The notes beneath the pieces were generated by a model. That model was not told the DNA's origin and ran no database searches. It saw nothing but the letters and a program-made list of their open reading frames with translations. This document shows, piece after piece, positions 17,592-27,830 of a stretch of 64,000 bases of DNA. The position numbers were made by a program, and so were the translations under genes. The stretch spans positions 2,170,001 through 2,234,000 of the forward strand of contig NC_018704.1 in assembly GCF_000307165.1 (NCBI RefSeq), written 5' to 3'. The stretch comes from Amphibacillus xylanus NBRC 15112. Its GTDB lineage: Bacteria; Bacillota; Bacilli; Bacillales; Amphibacillaceae. Every line of letters starts with the position of its first letter. Within the stretch, counting starts at the first letter, position 1.

Positions 17592-17613
17592 TTTACTGTA
17601 AATACGCAGTAAA
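17592..17613. promoter_or_regulatory. Inverted repeat TTTACTG-N8-CAGTAAA upstream of the Rgg-type gene
   Basis: TTTACTG (17592-17598) and CAGTAAA (17607-17613) form a perfect 7-bp inverted repeat. It ends 28 bp ahead of a TATAAT hexamer (17642-17647) that has only a poor -35 partner. The placement suits an activator or autoregulatory site for the regulator encoded at 17769. Confidence 0.45.
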
Positions 17614-17768
17614 GTAGATATATTTACTTCCATAACGGTGATATAATGGTAGAGTAATAGTTGAAACTTGTCGATTATTGATTATTAAACACATTTATTT
17701 ACTCTTATTAAGAGTAGACTAAATTGAAATAGACAGCTTGCTTATGAATTTATTAAGGGGGTGCATCT

Positions 17769-18632
17769 ATGTCGTTAGGAGAAACAGTAAGAAGAATCCG
17801 AAAGATGAAAAGAATTAAGCTTAAGTATATTTGCGGAAATGAAATTGATAATGGGAATTACTGGCGATTCGAGCAAGGGAAATCATCAATATCAGCTGAT
17901 ACCTTTTATCAAATCATCCAAAACCTGAACGTTTCAATGGAAGAGTTTTCGTTATATCATAATAACTTCGCTCCTGATAAGCTTAGTCAATGGGGAAAAC
18001 GAATGATAAAAGCGTTCCAAGTATTAGATCATGAGCAGCTTGAGACGATAGCAAAATTAACATTAGATGAATTTAATAAAACACAGCAAATTAAATATCA
18101 ACATTTGTATTATCTAGCCATGATTTATCTTTGCTCAATCAAAAAAGAACCCTTTGATCCTACATGGATTAGCCAATTAAAGGATTATTTAATGAATTGC
18201 GAGCAATGGGGATACTATGAAGTTTCGCTTTTTAATAATTCTCTATTTTGTTTGGGTGATCTTGATACGATTTTAACCTTATACAAGCGTATGTATAAGT
18301 CATACCTTCGATCTAAGTCAATTCATAAAACTCCAAATGAAGAAATTATGCTTGCCACTAACATCATTGCCATGTGTTTAATGCAAAAATCTTACTCTAA
18401 AGCACAAGAAATTAATAGCCTGATTCAAAGTCAAGAGATTGAAGAACGTTCAATGTTTGCGCGTACGTTATTGCTCTGGTGCGATGGCCTGATTAATAAA
18501 ATTGTTTATAAAAAAGATGAAGGTCTAGAGCAAATTAATATGACCATCAATATTATGGAAACACTGAAGATGGATTCAACTGCAAAAATGTTTAAGCGGT
18601 GGAAAGAACGACTACTCGGGACTAATAAATAA
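17769..18632 (+). CDS. Rgg/GadR/MutR-family peptide-responsive transcription regulator
   Basis: A 287-residue protein of the size and layout of Rgg regulators. It has an N-terminal HTH_3 domain (about 1-60: GETVRRIRKMKR, then NGNYWRFEQGKSSIS) and an all-helical TPR-like C-terminal domain (about 75-287) that in the family binds short cytosolic peptides. The stretch WGYYEVSLFNNSLFCL near 152-167 is a characteristic Rgg segment. AAGGGGGTG lies ahead of the ATG. The gene follows a 9-codon peptide gene and an inverted repeat, so it may form a quorum-sensing pair with them. No obvious target operon lies downstream: the next gene is convergent. Confidence 0.85.
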   Translation: MSLGETVRRIRKMKRIKLKYICGNEIDNGNYWRFEQGKSSISADTFYQIIQNLNVSMEEFSLYHNNFAPDKLSQWGKRMIKAFQVLDHEQLETIAKLTLDEFNKTQQIKYQHLYYLAMIYLCSIKKEPFDPTWISQLKDYLMNCEQWGYYEVSLFNNSLFCLGDLDTILTLYKRMYKSYLRSKSIHKTPNEEIMLATNIIAMCLMQKSYSKAQEINSLIQSQEIEERSMFARTLLLWCDGLINKIVYKKDEGLEQINMTINIMETLKMDSTAKMFKRWKERLLGTNK

Positions 18633-18648
18633 CAACTCTTACAAAATG

Positions 18649-18695
18649 AAAAAGCGTTTTTGATCATATCGTATCTTTGATCAAAAACGCTTTTA
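18649..18695. terminator. Bidirectional terminator between the Rgg-type gene and ampS
   Basis: AAAAGCGTTTTTGATCA and TGATCAAAAACGCTTTT form a 17-bp stem with an 11-nt loop. T runs occur on both strands. Confidence 0.9.
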
Positions 18696-18708
18696 TTTTT
18701 ATTAAAAA

Positions 18709-19944
18709 TTAAATATCAAATGCCCATGCACCTTTACGGAATACTGGTTCTGTTGATCCGTCAGGTAGTACGCCGTCAATATCTAATTCAGCTGATCCAA
18801 TCATGAAGTCAACGTGTGTTAAACTATCGTTCACACCATGCTTGTCTAATTCTTCATCAGACATTTCTGAACCACCTTCAAGGTTTGTTGGATAAGCTTT
18901 TCCTAATGCCACGTGACATGATGCATTCTCATCATATAATGTGTTGTAGAAAATTAAGCCTGATTGAGAAATTGGTGATGCATCTGGAACAAGTGCTAGT
19001 TCTCCTAGACGTTTTGCTCCTTCATCAGTTTCTAGTAAGTTTTTCAATGTCTCATAACCTTGCTCAGCTGTAAAATCAACAACTTTTCCATCTTTGAACG
19101 TTAAACTGAAGTTATCAATTGTATTACCATTATATACAAGTGGCTTTGTATTGCTTACTACACCATTTACTTCATACTTATGCGGTACTGTGAAAACTTC
19201 CTCAGTTGGCATATTTGGGTTGAAATGCAGACCATCAGTTGTATATGCCCCGCCACCTTTCCAAATATGGCCCTCAGGTAAACCGAATGTAATATCTGTA
19301 CCTGGCGCTTTAAAGATTAATGCTTTATATTTTTTCTCATTCAAAATAGCATGTGCATTTTTCAATGTTTGATTATGCTCTTCCCAAGCTTTAATTGGAT
19401 CGTCTTGGTCAACACGAACAATCTTGAAAATTTGCTCCCAAAGTTTTTCTTTTGCTTCTTCTGCTTCTAAACCAGGGAAGATTTTTTGTGACCAGTCGCC
19501 TGTTGGAATTGAAATAATTGACCAAGCAATGCGGTCGTTCATTGTATACTGTCTAAATTCCTTCATCGCTTCAGCACTTGCTTTTGATGCTGCAGCAACT
19601 TTCTTCGGATCGACATCTTTAAGTAAATCAGGATTTGTTGATCTGATTGAAAGTAATGCGCCACCATCTTTAGCAAAGCTCATATATTTATCTACTTGCC
19701 ATTGTGGTACATCTGTTAAAACTTCCTCAGATTCATTTTGGTACTTAAGTAATGAAATTTCATCATCTTGCCAATTAATTAATACTGTTTTCGCACCAAG
19801 CTCATATGCTTTACGGACAACGATTCGTGTAAATTCAACACCTTCAATTGATGAGTTGATCATCAATGCTTGTCCCTTTTGTAAATTTACGCCTGTTCTT
19901 AAGGCAAGCTCAGCATACTTTTCTTGTAACTTAACATCTGCCAT
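18709..19944 (-). CDS. ampS: Aminopeptidase, M29 family (AmpS type)
   Basis: A 411-residue metallo-aminopeptidase that trims peptides in the cytoplasm using two metal ions. Family features are GVNLQKGQALMINSSIEG at the N terminus, EVFTVPHKYEVNGVVSNTKPL near 254, and the metal-ligand segments GELALVPDASPIS near 318, HVALGKAYP near 350 and HVDFMIGSAELDIDG near 380. The length is typical (about 410). The start is the ATG at 19944 behind GGAGGGTTTACAG; an in-frame TTG five codons earlier contains that site. It is transcribed on its own, with a shared terminator downstream. Confidence 0.9.
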   Translation of the reverse strand: MADVKLQEKYAELALRTGVNLQKGQALMINSSIEGVEFTRIVVRKAYELGAKTVLINWQDDEISLLKYQNESEEVLTDVPQWQVDKYMSFAKDGGALLSIRSTNPDLLKDVDPKKVAAASKASAEAMKEFRQYTMNDRIAWSIISIPTGDWSQKIFPGLEAEEAKEKLWEQIFKIVRVDQDDPIKAWEEHNQTLKNAHAILNEKKYKALIFKAPGTDITFGLPEGHIWKGGGAYTTDGLHFNPNMPTEEVFTVPHKYEVNGVVSNTKPLVYNGNTIDNFSLTFKDGKVVDFTAEQGYETLKNLLETDEGAKRLGELALVPDASPISQSGLIFYNTLYDENASCHVALGKAYPTNLEGGSEMSDEELDKHGVNDSLTHVDFMIGSAELDIDGVLPDGSTEPVFRKGAWAFDI

Positions 19945-20008
19945 CTGTAAACCCTCCAATTTTTTTACTAGTCCTATTATACATCTTTTATTTCGGATTA
20001 TGAAACAA

Positions 20009-21892
20009 CTAATTCTGATTAATCTCTTCTACTAGAAGTGACAACTCTTCCCAACGTTCAAGCTTGACATCTAGTTCCGCTTCCAGTTCAAGCTGACGCG
20101 TATAGTGCTTGTGCACCAAATCAGCATCTGCCCCTGCTTCTATTACCGCAAGCTTCTCAGTCTCAATTGCTTCCTCCAATGCTTCAATCTCATCCTCAAT
20201 TGTATCCCATTCCTTTTGCTCATGGTAGGATAAACGTTTTTTCTTTGGCCGAGGCTGGTTCGGCTTCGCTTTTTCCTTAGGCTGGTCACTTTTTGTTTCA
20301 GTTTGTTGTGCTAAAAACTCACTATAGTTACCATAGAATGTATCGATCGTTCCTGCCTCGTTAAAGACGAGTAATTGTTCGACGACACGATCGAGGAAAT
20401 AACGATCGTGGGAAACTGTAATCACGACACCAGGAAAATGATCTAAATAATCTTCAAGAATAGACAGTGTTTGAGTATCTAAATCATTCGTCGGCTCATC
20501 AAGTAGTAGAACGTTCGGCTCTTCCATTAAAACTTTTAATAAATAAAGTCGGCGCTTTTCCCCACCTGATAGGCGATGAATATATGTCCACTGTTTTGAG
20601 CGCGGGAATAAAAATCGTTCGAGCATCTGCTCGGCCGTGATCGTTTCATTTTTGTCAGTATGAATGACTTCAGCTGTTTCTCTAATATACTCAATGATTT
20701 TGAGATTTTCATCCATGTCGCTATGATCTTGTTCATAGTAACCAAATTTTACAGTTGGTCCGGTTTCTATCTCGCCGTTATCTGGCTCAATTCTCTGGGC
20801 AATAATGTTCAATAATGTTGATTTCCCAGAACCATTCGGTCCGACAATCCCAATTCGATCACCTGGTTTAAATAAAAATGAAAAATTATTAATTAGGTGT
20901 TTTGTGTCGTAAGCTTTAGAAATTTCATGAAGCTCAAGCACCTTTCTGCCTAAACGTGTAGAGCCAACACCAAATTCAAGTTCTGACTGGTCTGTCATAA
21001 ATGTTTTAGTTTGCATCTCGCTAATTCGTTCGATTCTTGCTTTTTGTTTTGTTGATCTGGCTCTTGCGCCTCGTTTTAACCAAGCCATCTCACTTCTCAA
21101 CAGATTTGCATGTTTTTGTTCATCTTGCTTTTCAAGTTCAATTCTTTCAGCTTTTTTCTCTAAATATGTTTCGTAATTACCTGTATATTGATAGATATTA
21201 CCGAGGTCAAGTTCATAAATTTTATTCGTCACTCGATTCAGGAAATAGCGGTCGTGCGTAACAAGCATAACAGCCCCTTGATACGTCGGTAAAAATTTCT
21301 CTAACCATTCAATCGATTCATGATCTAGATGGTTTGTCGGTTCATCTAAGATCAGTAAATCTGCTGGTTGAACAAGCGCTTTTGCTAATGCGACTCGTTT
21401 TTTCTGACCACCTGATAGTGTATTAATTTTTTGATCAAATTGCTGTATGCCCAATTTTGTCAAAATCGTTTTTGCCGTTGTCGAGGCATCCCACGCATCC
21501 TGTTGATCCATTTTTGCTTGCATTTTTGTAAATGCATCCTGAGCTTGTGGATCATTCGGATTTTTACTTAAATTAATTAATGCTTGCTCGTACTGACGCA
21601 AAACAATCATCACATCAGAATCTCCAGAAAAAACCTCTTCTAAAACTGTTCGATCTATATTAAGGTTCGGCTCCTGAGCTAAATATGCAATCTTAAAGTT
21701 TTGCGCATGATTGAGCGTTCCATTGTCACGATCTTCAATTCCCGCAATCACCTTTAATAGCGTCGATTTTCCAGTCCCATTGACACCGACAATTCCAATC
21801 CGATCACGATTTTGAATAGAAAAAGATATTTGATTAAATAGTAATTTATCACCATATGTTTTGGTTAAACCTTCAATTGATAAAATCTCCAT
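20009..21892 (-). CDS. yfmR: ABC-F ribosome-associated ATPase, Uup/YfmR type
   Basis: A 627-residue soluble protein with two ABC ATPase domains in tandem. Walker A sites are GVNGTGKST near 36 and GPNGSGKST near 352, signature motifs are LSGGQKKRVALAKAL and LSGGEKRRLYLLKVL, and Walker B sites are LLILDEPTNHLD and LLLDEPTNDLD. The P-site tRNA interaction linker lies between them. A C-terminal coiled coil (about 540-627) marks the Uup/YfmR branch, whose members help stalled ribosomes, together with EF-P in Bacillus. The start at 21892 or 21895 (ATGATG) follows GGGGGAT; the frame upstream is repeat-derived. It is preceded by repeat array 2. Confidence 0.92.
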   Translation of the reverse strand: MEILSIEGLTKTYGDKLLFNQISFSIQNRDRIGIVGVNGTGKSTLLKVIAGIEDRDNGTLNHAQNFKIAYLAQEPNLNIDRTVLEEVFSGDSDVMIVLRQYEQALINLSKNPNDPQAQDAFTKMQAKMDQQDAWDASTTAKTILTKLGIQQFDQKINTLSGGQKKRVALAKALVQPADLLILDEPTNHLDHESIEWLEKFLPTYQGAVMLVTHDRYFLNRVTNKIYELDLGNIYQYTGNYETYLEKKAERIELEKQDEQKHANLLRSEMAWLKRGARARSTKQKARIERISEMQTKTFMTDQSELEFGVGSTRLGRKVLELHEISKAYDTKHLINNFSFLFKPGDRIGIVGPNGSGKSTLLNIIAQRIEPDNGEIETGPTVKFGYYEQDHSDMDENLKIIEYIRETAEVIHTDKNETITAEQMLERFLFPRSKQWTYIHRLSGGEKRRLYLLKVLMEEPNVLLLDEPTNDLDTQTLSILEDYLDHFPGVVITVSHDRYFLDRVVEQLLVFNEAGTIDTFYGNYSEFLAQQTETKSDQPKEKAKPNQPRPKKKRLSYHEQKEWDTIEDEIEALEEAIETEKLAVIEAGADADLVHKHYTRQLELEAELDVKLERWEELSLLVEEINQN

Positions 21893-21982
21893 CATACGAT
21901 CCCCCACTTCTACACTAGTAAGTATAATACAGACGAGATAATCGAACAAATTTGGTATTTTAGTTCGTTTAATTTCGCGTTT

Positions 21983-22261
21983 GGGAAAATGCACTCAAGT
22001 TTTGCGAAATGCACACAAGTTTTGCGAAATACACTCAAGTTCGCGGAAATGCACACAAGTTCCGAGAAATACACACAAGTTCGCGGAAATGCACACAAGT
22101 TTGCGGAAATGCACACAAGTTTGCGGAAATGCACACAAGTTTTGCGAAATGCACACAAGTTCCGAGAAATACACACAAGTTCCGAGAAATACACACAAGT
22201 TCCGAGAAATACACACAAGTTCGCGGAAATGCACACAAGTTCCGAGAAATACACACAAGTT
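21983..22261 (+). repeat. Array 2 of 20-bp tandem repeats (14 copies)
   Basis: Fourteen copies of CACACAAGTT (the first and third read CACTCAAGTT) at an exact 20-bp period from 21991 to 22261. The variable parts are TTGCG, CGCGG, CCGAG and TGCGG, followed by AAATG or AAATA. Near-identical neighbouring units (three CCGAG units at 22160-22219, and TGCGG units at 22100-22139) suggest recent local duplication. The array lies between cls and yfmR, which are read in the same direction, and falls between the cls terminator... and the yfmR start, so it probably occupies the upstream region of yfmR. No leader like that of arrays 1 and 3 is present. Confidence 0.95.
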
Positions 22262-22287
22262 CATTTACATTCTCATTTTAAAAAGTA

Positions 22288-22324
22288 AAAATAGATGTAG
22301 CCGTATGTTCAGCTACATCTATTT
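22288..22324 (-). terminator. Intrinsic terminator of cls
   Basis: On the minus strand AAATAGATGTAGC, a 10-nt loop and GCTACATCTATTT are followed by TTACTTTTT. It lies 11 nt after the cls stop. Confidence 0.85.
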
Positions 22325-22334
22325 AAAAATTATC

Positions 22335-23768
22335 TTATAAAATTGGTGAGATCAGTCTGGCGATTGATTCTTTAATTTTAATCCAGTGTGATCTTTGCTG
22401 ATATGCCTCTAATGTGAGTAATTCTGATTTTTCCATATCTTCTTCAAAATCAGCTAAGAGGCGTTGAGTTACTTCTTCACTATAAATAAATGCATTTACT
22501 TCAAAGTTTAATCGGAAGCTCCGTACGTCGATATTAGCTGTACCGACGGATGCGATTTTTCCATCAACCATAATTGTTTTTGCATGGAGGAAGCCATTTT
22601 GGTAAATATATACCTTTGCTCCCGCTTCAAGCATATTACCAATATATGAATACGTCGCCCAATATACGAATGGGTGGTCTGGTTTATTCGGTATCATAAT
22701 TCTTACATCGATCCCAGATAGTGAGGCAATTTTGACAGCATCAGCAAGACTCTCATCTGGAATGAAGTATGGTGTTTGAATATATACATACTCTTCTGCT
22801 TCCATCAATAATTTTATATAACCATATTTGATCTGTTCCCAATCCGAGTCTGGACCACTTGAAACAATTTGCATCCCAACATTTCCTTGTGGTTCAGCTT
22901 GATAAAAAACTGGATCATATAAAATTAGCTGATGTTTCGATGCTTGGTTCCAATCTAGGATAAAACGTGTTTGAATACTACGTACAGATTCACCAACAAT
23001 TCGGAGGTGGGTATCTCGCCAGTAGCCATACTTTTGCACCTTACCAAGATATTCGTCACCTACATTGAATCCGCCTATGTAACCAATTTTCCCATCAATT
23101 ACGACGACCTTACGATGGTTACGATAATTGATTTTGAAATTAACTTTTGGAATTAATGAAGGGAAGAATGCTTCAACTTTGACTCCAGCCTTTTTCAAAT
23201 CACGGATGAATTTTCTTTTTAAGTTTCTCGAGCCAAAATCATCATATAAAAATCGAACTGAGACACCTTGCTTTGCCTTCAATTTTAATACGTCAGCAAT
23301 TTTTTTACCTAATGCGTCATCTCGGTAAATATAGTATTGGATATGAATATGATCCTTTGCCTCAGTTAAATCTTTTATAAGTCGGTCAAATTTTGCTTGT
23401 CCGTCATTAAAAACCTCTACCTTATTCTCATGAGTTAAAATAGCATCATTATTGCGCAAGTGTAAGTAGAATAAATCAATATTATCTTTATAAAGATCGG
23501 GAATAGGAAAACTCCCTTCATCCAATAATTCTAGTTGATTTGCTACGGCTTTCTTTACACCTAATTTACTTTTGTTATCCCAAATAAATAGTTGCTTACG
23601 ACTCAGCTTGCGTCCGAAAATTAAATAAAGTAAAAAACCAAAGATCGGGATAAATGTAATAACAAGAATCCAAGCCCATGTTGACGTTGGATTTCTATGC
23701 TCAAGAAAAACAATTGCAATGACTAAAAGAAAGTTTAAAAATATAATAAGTTCAGTAAAGCCCAACAT
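22335..23768 (-). CDS. cls: Cardiolipin synthase (phospholipase D family)
   Basis: A 477-residue membrane enzyme that condenses two phosphatidylglycerol molecules to cardiolipin and glycerol. Two N-terminal membrane helices (about 4-22 and 32-50) are followed by two PLD domains. The HKD motifs are HRKVVVIDG near 218 and HAKTIMVDG near 395, each followed by the usual GG(F)N or GTANIDVRSF. The length is that of ClsA-type synthases (about 480). The ATG at 23768 follows AAGGAAGGGGG. The terminator lies at 22288-22324. No operon partner is seen. Confidence 0.95.
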   Translation of the reverse strand: MLGFTELIIFLNFLLVIAIVFLEHRNPTSTWAWILVITFIPIFGFLLYLIFGRKLSRKQLFIWDNKSKLGVKKAVANQLELLDEGSFPIPDLYKDNIDLFYLHLRNNDAILTHENKVEVFNDGQAKFDRLIKDLTEAKDHIHIQYYIYRDDALGKKIADVLKLKAKQGVSVRFLYDDFGSRNLKRKFIRDLKKAGVKVEAFFPSLIPKVNFKINYRNHRKVVVIDGKIGYIGGFNVGDEYLGKVQKYGYWRDTHLRIVGESVRSIQTRFILDWNQASKHQLILYDPVFYQAEPQGNVGMQIVSSGPDSDWEQIKYGYIKLLMEAEEYVYIQTPYFIPDESLADAVKIASLSGIDVRIMIPNKPDHPFVYWATYSYIGNMLEAGAKVYIYQNGFLHAKTIMVDGKIASVGTANIDVRSFRLNFEVNAFIYSEEVTQRLLADFEEDMEKSELLTLEAYQQRSHWIKIKESIARLISPIL

Positions 23769-23889
23769 ATAAACCCCCTTCCTTGTCCTAAATATACCAT
23801 AAAACTCAATAATTGTTCACAAATATACATGAATGAATTTCATAATGACTTAATTGGCTATAAAACACGAACAATTGGGTTACAGGTGA

Positions 23890-24030
23890 CGCGGTGATTT
23901 CCACTCTAGGCGGACGCTTTCCGCGGGATCGGCCTCAGCTAATTGATAAAAGCTTTTCAAGCTTTTATCACTGGATCTTCGGACACGATTGTTCCCGCTG
24001 GAGTCGCCGCCTGCCGTTCCAATCACTTGA
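23890..24030. repeat. Extragenic palindromic element, copy A (intact)
   Basis: A GC-rich palindrome in an AT-rich gap between hsp20 and cls. The core runs GGCGGACGCTTTCCGCGGG (from 23909) to CCCGCTGGAGTCGCCGCC (to 24011). Inside is a perfect hairpin, TGATAAAAGCTT-TTC-AAGCTTTTATCA, and outside are GTGATT / AATCAC arms. Copy B (40881-42622), split by IS110, shares CTTTCCGCGGG, GGATCTTC and TTCCCGC-GGAGTC but has different inner and outer arms that still pair. Such elements are common in Bacillaceae intergenic DNA. Copy A also contains the predicted target sequence of the IS110 element. Confidence 0.85.
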
Positions 24031-24131
24031 TTAGGCTTCTTTATTTACGTATTATATTGTATTTTCATTTGTAATTGTTCGTGTTCTTAACTAGATTTTT
24101 GTATTATGAAATTGACTCACATTTGTAAGCT

Positions 24132-24194
24132 AAAAAAATCGCTTCTGATTATATTTAGCAAAACTAATGAATCTAGTCATAATCAAAAGCGGTT
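24132..24194 (-). terminator. Probable terminator of hsp20
   Basis: On the minus strand AACCGCTTTTGATTAT and ATAATCAGAAGCGATTTTTT form a long stem with a 25-nt loop and a T run. It lies 28 nt after the hsp20 stop. Confidence 0.75.
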
Positions 24195-24221
24195 GTACAA
24201 AATCATTCAGAGAGATTTAAG

Positions 24222-24668
24222 CTAATCTAGTAAAAGATCTCTTTTATTAATTCTTTGTTTTCTTGCTTTAACTTTAAGTAAGCCATTTCTGAAATCTGCT
24301 TTTAGTGTTGAAGGAATAATTGCACCGGGTAAAAGAATGATACTTTCTCTTGAGCGAGTAAACTGTTTAAAGTGATAGAGATCTTTTTGATCGTCTTTAA
24401 TTTCCTGACTCTCATCCTCAGTTACTTGTACAATTAAGCGGTTGTCTCGAATGAACATTTTAATCCGGTCTTTAGTGACACCAGGTAATTGATATGTGAC
24501 GATCCACTCATCTTCTGTGTTTTTAATATAAGTTGGTATTTGTTTGTTTTGAAAAAATTGATCGATCGATGCGAGTAGGCTGTCATCTGAATAGCGCTGG
24601 AATAGACTATCCATTTTTCTGACCCACTCTCGAGCGGCTTTTAAAAAGTCTTGTTCATATTCTGCCAT
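24222..24668 (-). CDS. Hsp20 / alpha-crystallin small heat shock protein
   Basis: A 148-residue chaperone that holds unfolding proteins. The central alpha-crystallin domain (about 45-140) shows WIVTYQLPGVTKDRIKMFI near 58 and the closing hydrophobic stretch FRNGLLKVKARK near 126. The N-terminal arm is helical and rich in aromatic residues. The start is the ATG at 24668 with AGGAG 9 nt upstream; the TTG at 24677 is directly on that site. It is a single gene with its own terminator and faces away from the SAM riboswitch unit. Confidence 0.85.
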   Translation of the reverse strand: MAEYEQDFLKAAREWVRKMDSLFQRYSDDSLLASIDQFFQNKQIPTYIKNTEDEWIVTYQLPGVTKDRIKMFIRDNRLIVQVTEDESQEIKDDQKDLYHFKQFTRSRESIILLPGAIIPSTLKADFRNGLLKVKARKQRINKRDLLLD

Positions 24669-24768
24669 TTTCCTCAACTCCTATCCTTCAATAATTTATG
24701 CGTTTGATAAGAGTTTTGTGCTATTCTCACCAATTTGTCTAAATTGTTTAAATTTTTAAACTAATTAC

Positions 24769-24797
24769 TTGACGAATAGTTTATTCTCCACTATAAT
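24769..24797 (+). promoter_or_regulatory. Sigma-A promoter of the SAM-riboswitch transcript
   Basis: TTGACG (24769-24774), a 17-bp spacer and TATAAT (24792-24797). The riboswitch begins about 20 nt downstream. Confidence 0.9.
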
Positions 24798-24815
24798 CCA
24801 TACTAATATGTATAG

Positions 24816-24964
24816 CTCTTATCGAGAGTGGCGGAGGGAATAGGCCCTACGAAGCCCAGCAACCTACTTGTAAGAAAGGTGCTAAATCCTACAGATGATG
24901 AATCTGACAGATAAGACGAGGCTAAGACACCGCAACCTCTTCTTACTTAGAAGAGGTTTTTTTG
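24816..24964 (+). ncRNA. SAM-I (S-box) riboswitch with terminator
   Basis: The S-box consensus is clear: CTCTTATCGAGAGTGGCGGA, then GGCCCTACGAAGCCCAGCAA, AAGGTGCTAAATCC, and the closing GATAAGACGAGG that pairs with CTCTTATC. The expression platform is a terminator, AACCTCTTCT-TACTT-AGAAGAGGTT followed by T (24934-24963). When SAM is bound the terminator forms and the downstream sulfhydrylase gene is switched off. This regulation is well established for S-box leaders. Confidence 0.96.
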
Positions 24965-25003
24965 TAAATAGAGTTATACATACACATTCAAGGAGGAGAT
25001 TAA

Positions 25004-26686
<1,683 letters not shown>

Positions 26687-26699
26687 ATAAAAATAAACT

Positions 26700-26731
26700 T
26701 GCGCCGCTAATTGTTAGCGGTGCATTTTTTT
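26700..26731 (+). terminator. Intrinsic terminator after the sulfhydrylase gene
   Basis: TGCGCCGCTA, a short loop, TAGCGGTGCA and seven T, 14 nt after the stop codon. Confidence 0.9.
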
Positions 26732-26823
26732 CAAGATTAAATTGGGTACGTCCGAATCGTTTTATTTATTTCATTAAAGGGAATAAATAATATTATCTAA
26801 CTATTTCTGAATGGGTGTTAACT

Positions 26824-27762
26824 ATGACGCGACGACGAAAAATTAAATTGTTTTGGATAAGCATGACAGTTATCTTATTTGCCATATTTCTATTTCTTCT
26901 CTTAAGACCGAATCAATTTAATCAAACGACTGTTACAGAGCCAGATCAAGAACCTATTGATCAAGTTATCAGTCAAGTGGAAAGTATGGATGAAGAGGTT
27001 CAAACTGCAACAAATGATCTTTCACAAACACTTAAAGAAGCGGTTGAGCAAACGATAAATGTCTTTACCCAAAATGACTATTATATTACTGCTATTGGTG
27101 ATTCGTTAACTCAAGGTGTTGGTGATGAAACAAATCGTGATGGCTACTTGTCAACGGTTAAGCGTCGCCTTTCAGCTATGGATTATCGAGTAAGAATTGA
27201 TAACTTTGGTCAGAGAGGATTTAAAACAAATCAAGTCATTGATAGAATCAAAGAAGAAGCATCTGTTCAACGTTCCATTCGGCGAGCAGATATTATTTTG
27301 TTAACTGTCGGTGCAAATGATATGATTAAAATTGTTCGCGATAATATTTTAAGCTTAAATGAGGCGATTTTTGATGAAGAAATCGATCATTATCAATCTC
27401 GATTAATAGAACTATTCGAGCTCATTCAATCATACAATGAAGATGTGGAAATTTTTCTAATCGGGTTTTATAATCCTTTTGAAGGCTATTTTGATGAGGT
27501 TGAGGCACTCGAGGATATATTAAACAAGTGGAATAATATTGGCAAAGTGACATTTGAAAGTTATGAGCAAGGACACTTTATTCCAATTCATGACCTATTT
27601 CAAATCGATCGAGTAAATTTATTAGCTAATGATAATTTCCATCCGAATGAGACAGGCTACTCACTCATCGGTGCCCGAGTATTAGAAGAAATGCTTCCGA
27701 CATTCGAGCTTATAGCACAAGAAAAAAAAGAGATGATGGATGAACAAATTTCTCCTCAATAA
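26824..27762 (+). CDS. ypmR: SGNH/GDSL-family lipase or esterase (YpmR type)
   Basis: A 312-residue protein anchored by an N-terminal helix (about 8-28, after RRRKIKLF), with a polar spacer and an outer SGNH hydrolase domain from about residue 85. Block I is AIGDSLTQGVGD (nucleophile Ser), block III is LLTVGANDM (Asn), and block V is DNFHPNETGY (Asp and His). Family members hydrolyse esters of lipids or cell-wall sugars; the substrate is unknown. The ATG at 26824 follows GGGTG. ypmS follows, as in Bacillus, so a two-gene operon is likely. Confidence 0.85.
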   Translation: MTRRRKIKLFWISMTVILFAIFLFLLLRPNQFNQTTVTEPDQEPIDQVISQVESMDEEVQTATNDLSQTLKEAVEQTINVFTQNDYYITAIGDSLTQGVGDETNRDGYLSTVKRRLSAMDYRVRIDNFGQRGFKTNQVIDRIKEEASVQRSIRRADIILLTVGANDMIKIVRDNILSLNEAIFDEEIDHYQSRLIELFELIQSYNEDVEIFLIGFYNPFEGYFDEVEALEDILNKWNNIGKVTFESYEQGHFIPIHDLFQIDRVNLLANDNFHPNETGYSLIGARVLEEMLPTFELIAQEKKEMMDEQISPQ

Positions 27763-27830
27763 AAAAATTATAAGCATTCTCATCCATTTTCACCGTTATA
27801 AGTTAGATGTTATCTAAAGTAGGTGATCAT

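Noticed and set aside
17412-17612. 66-codon frame starting at 17412, overlapping the 9-aa peptide gene in another frame
   Set aside because: It lacks its own SD (the strong SD fits the ATG at 17404), reads through the strong terminator at 17474-17538, and has biased phenylalanine runs from the poly-T.
23890-24030. GC-rich palindrome as remnant of a transposon
   Set aside because: No transposase fragment, and inner arms differ while still pairing from copy to copy, which fits an extragenic palindromic element better.
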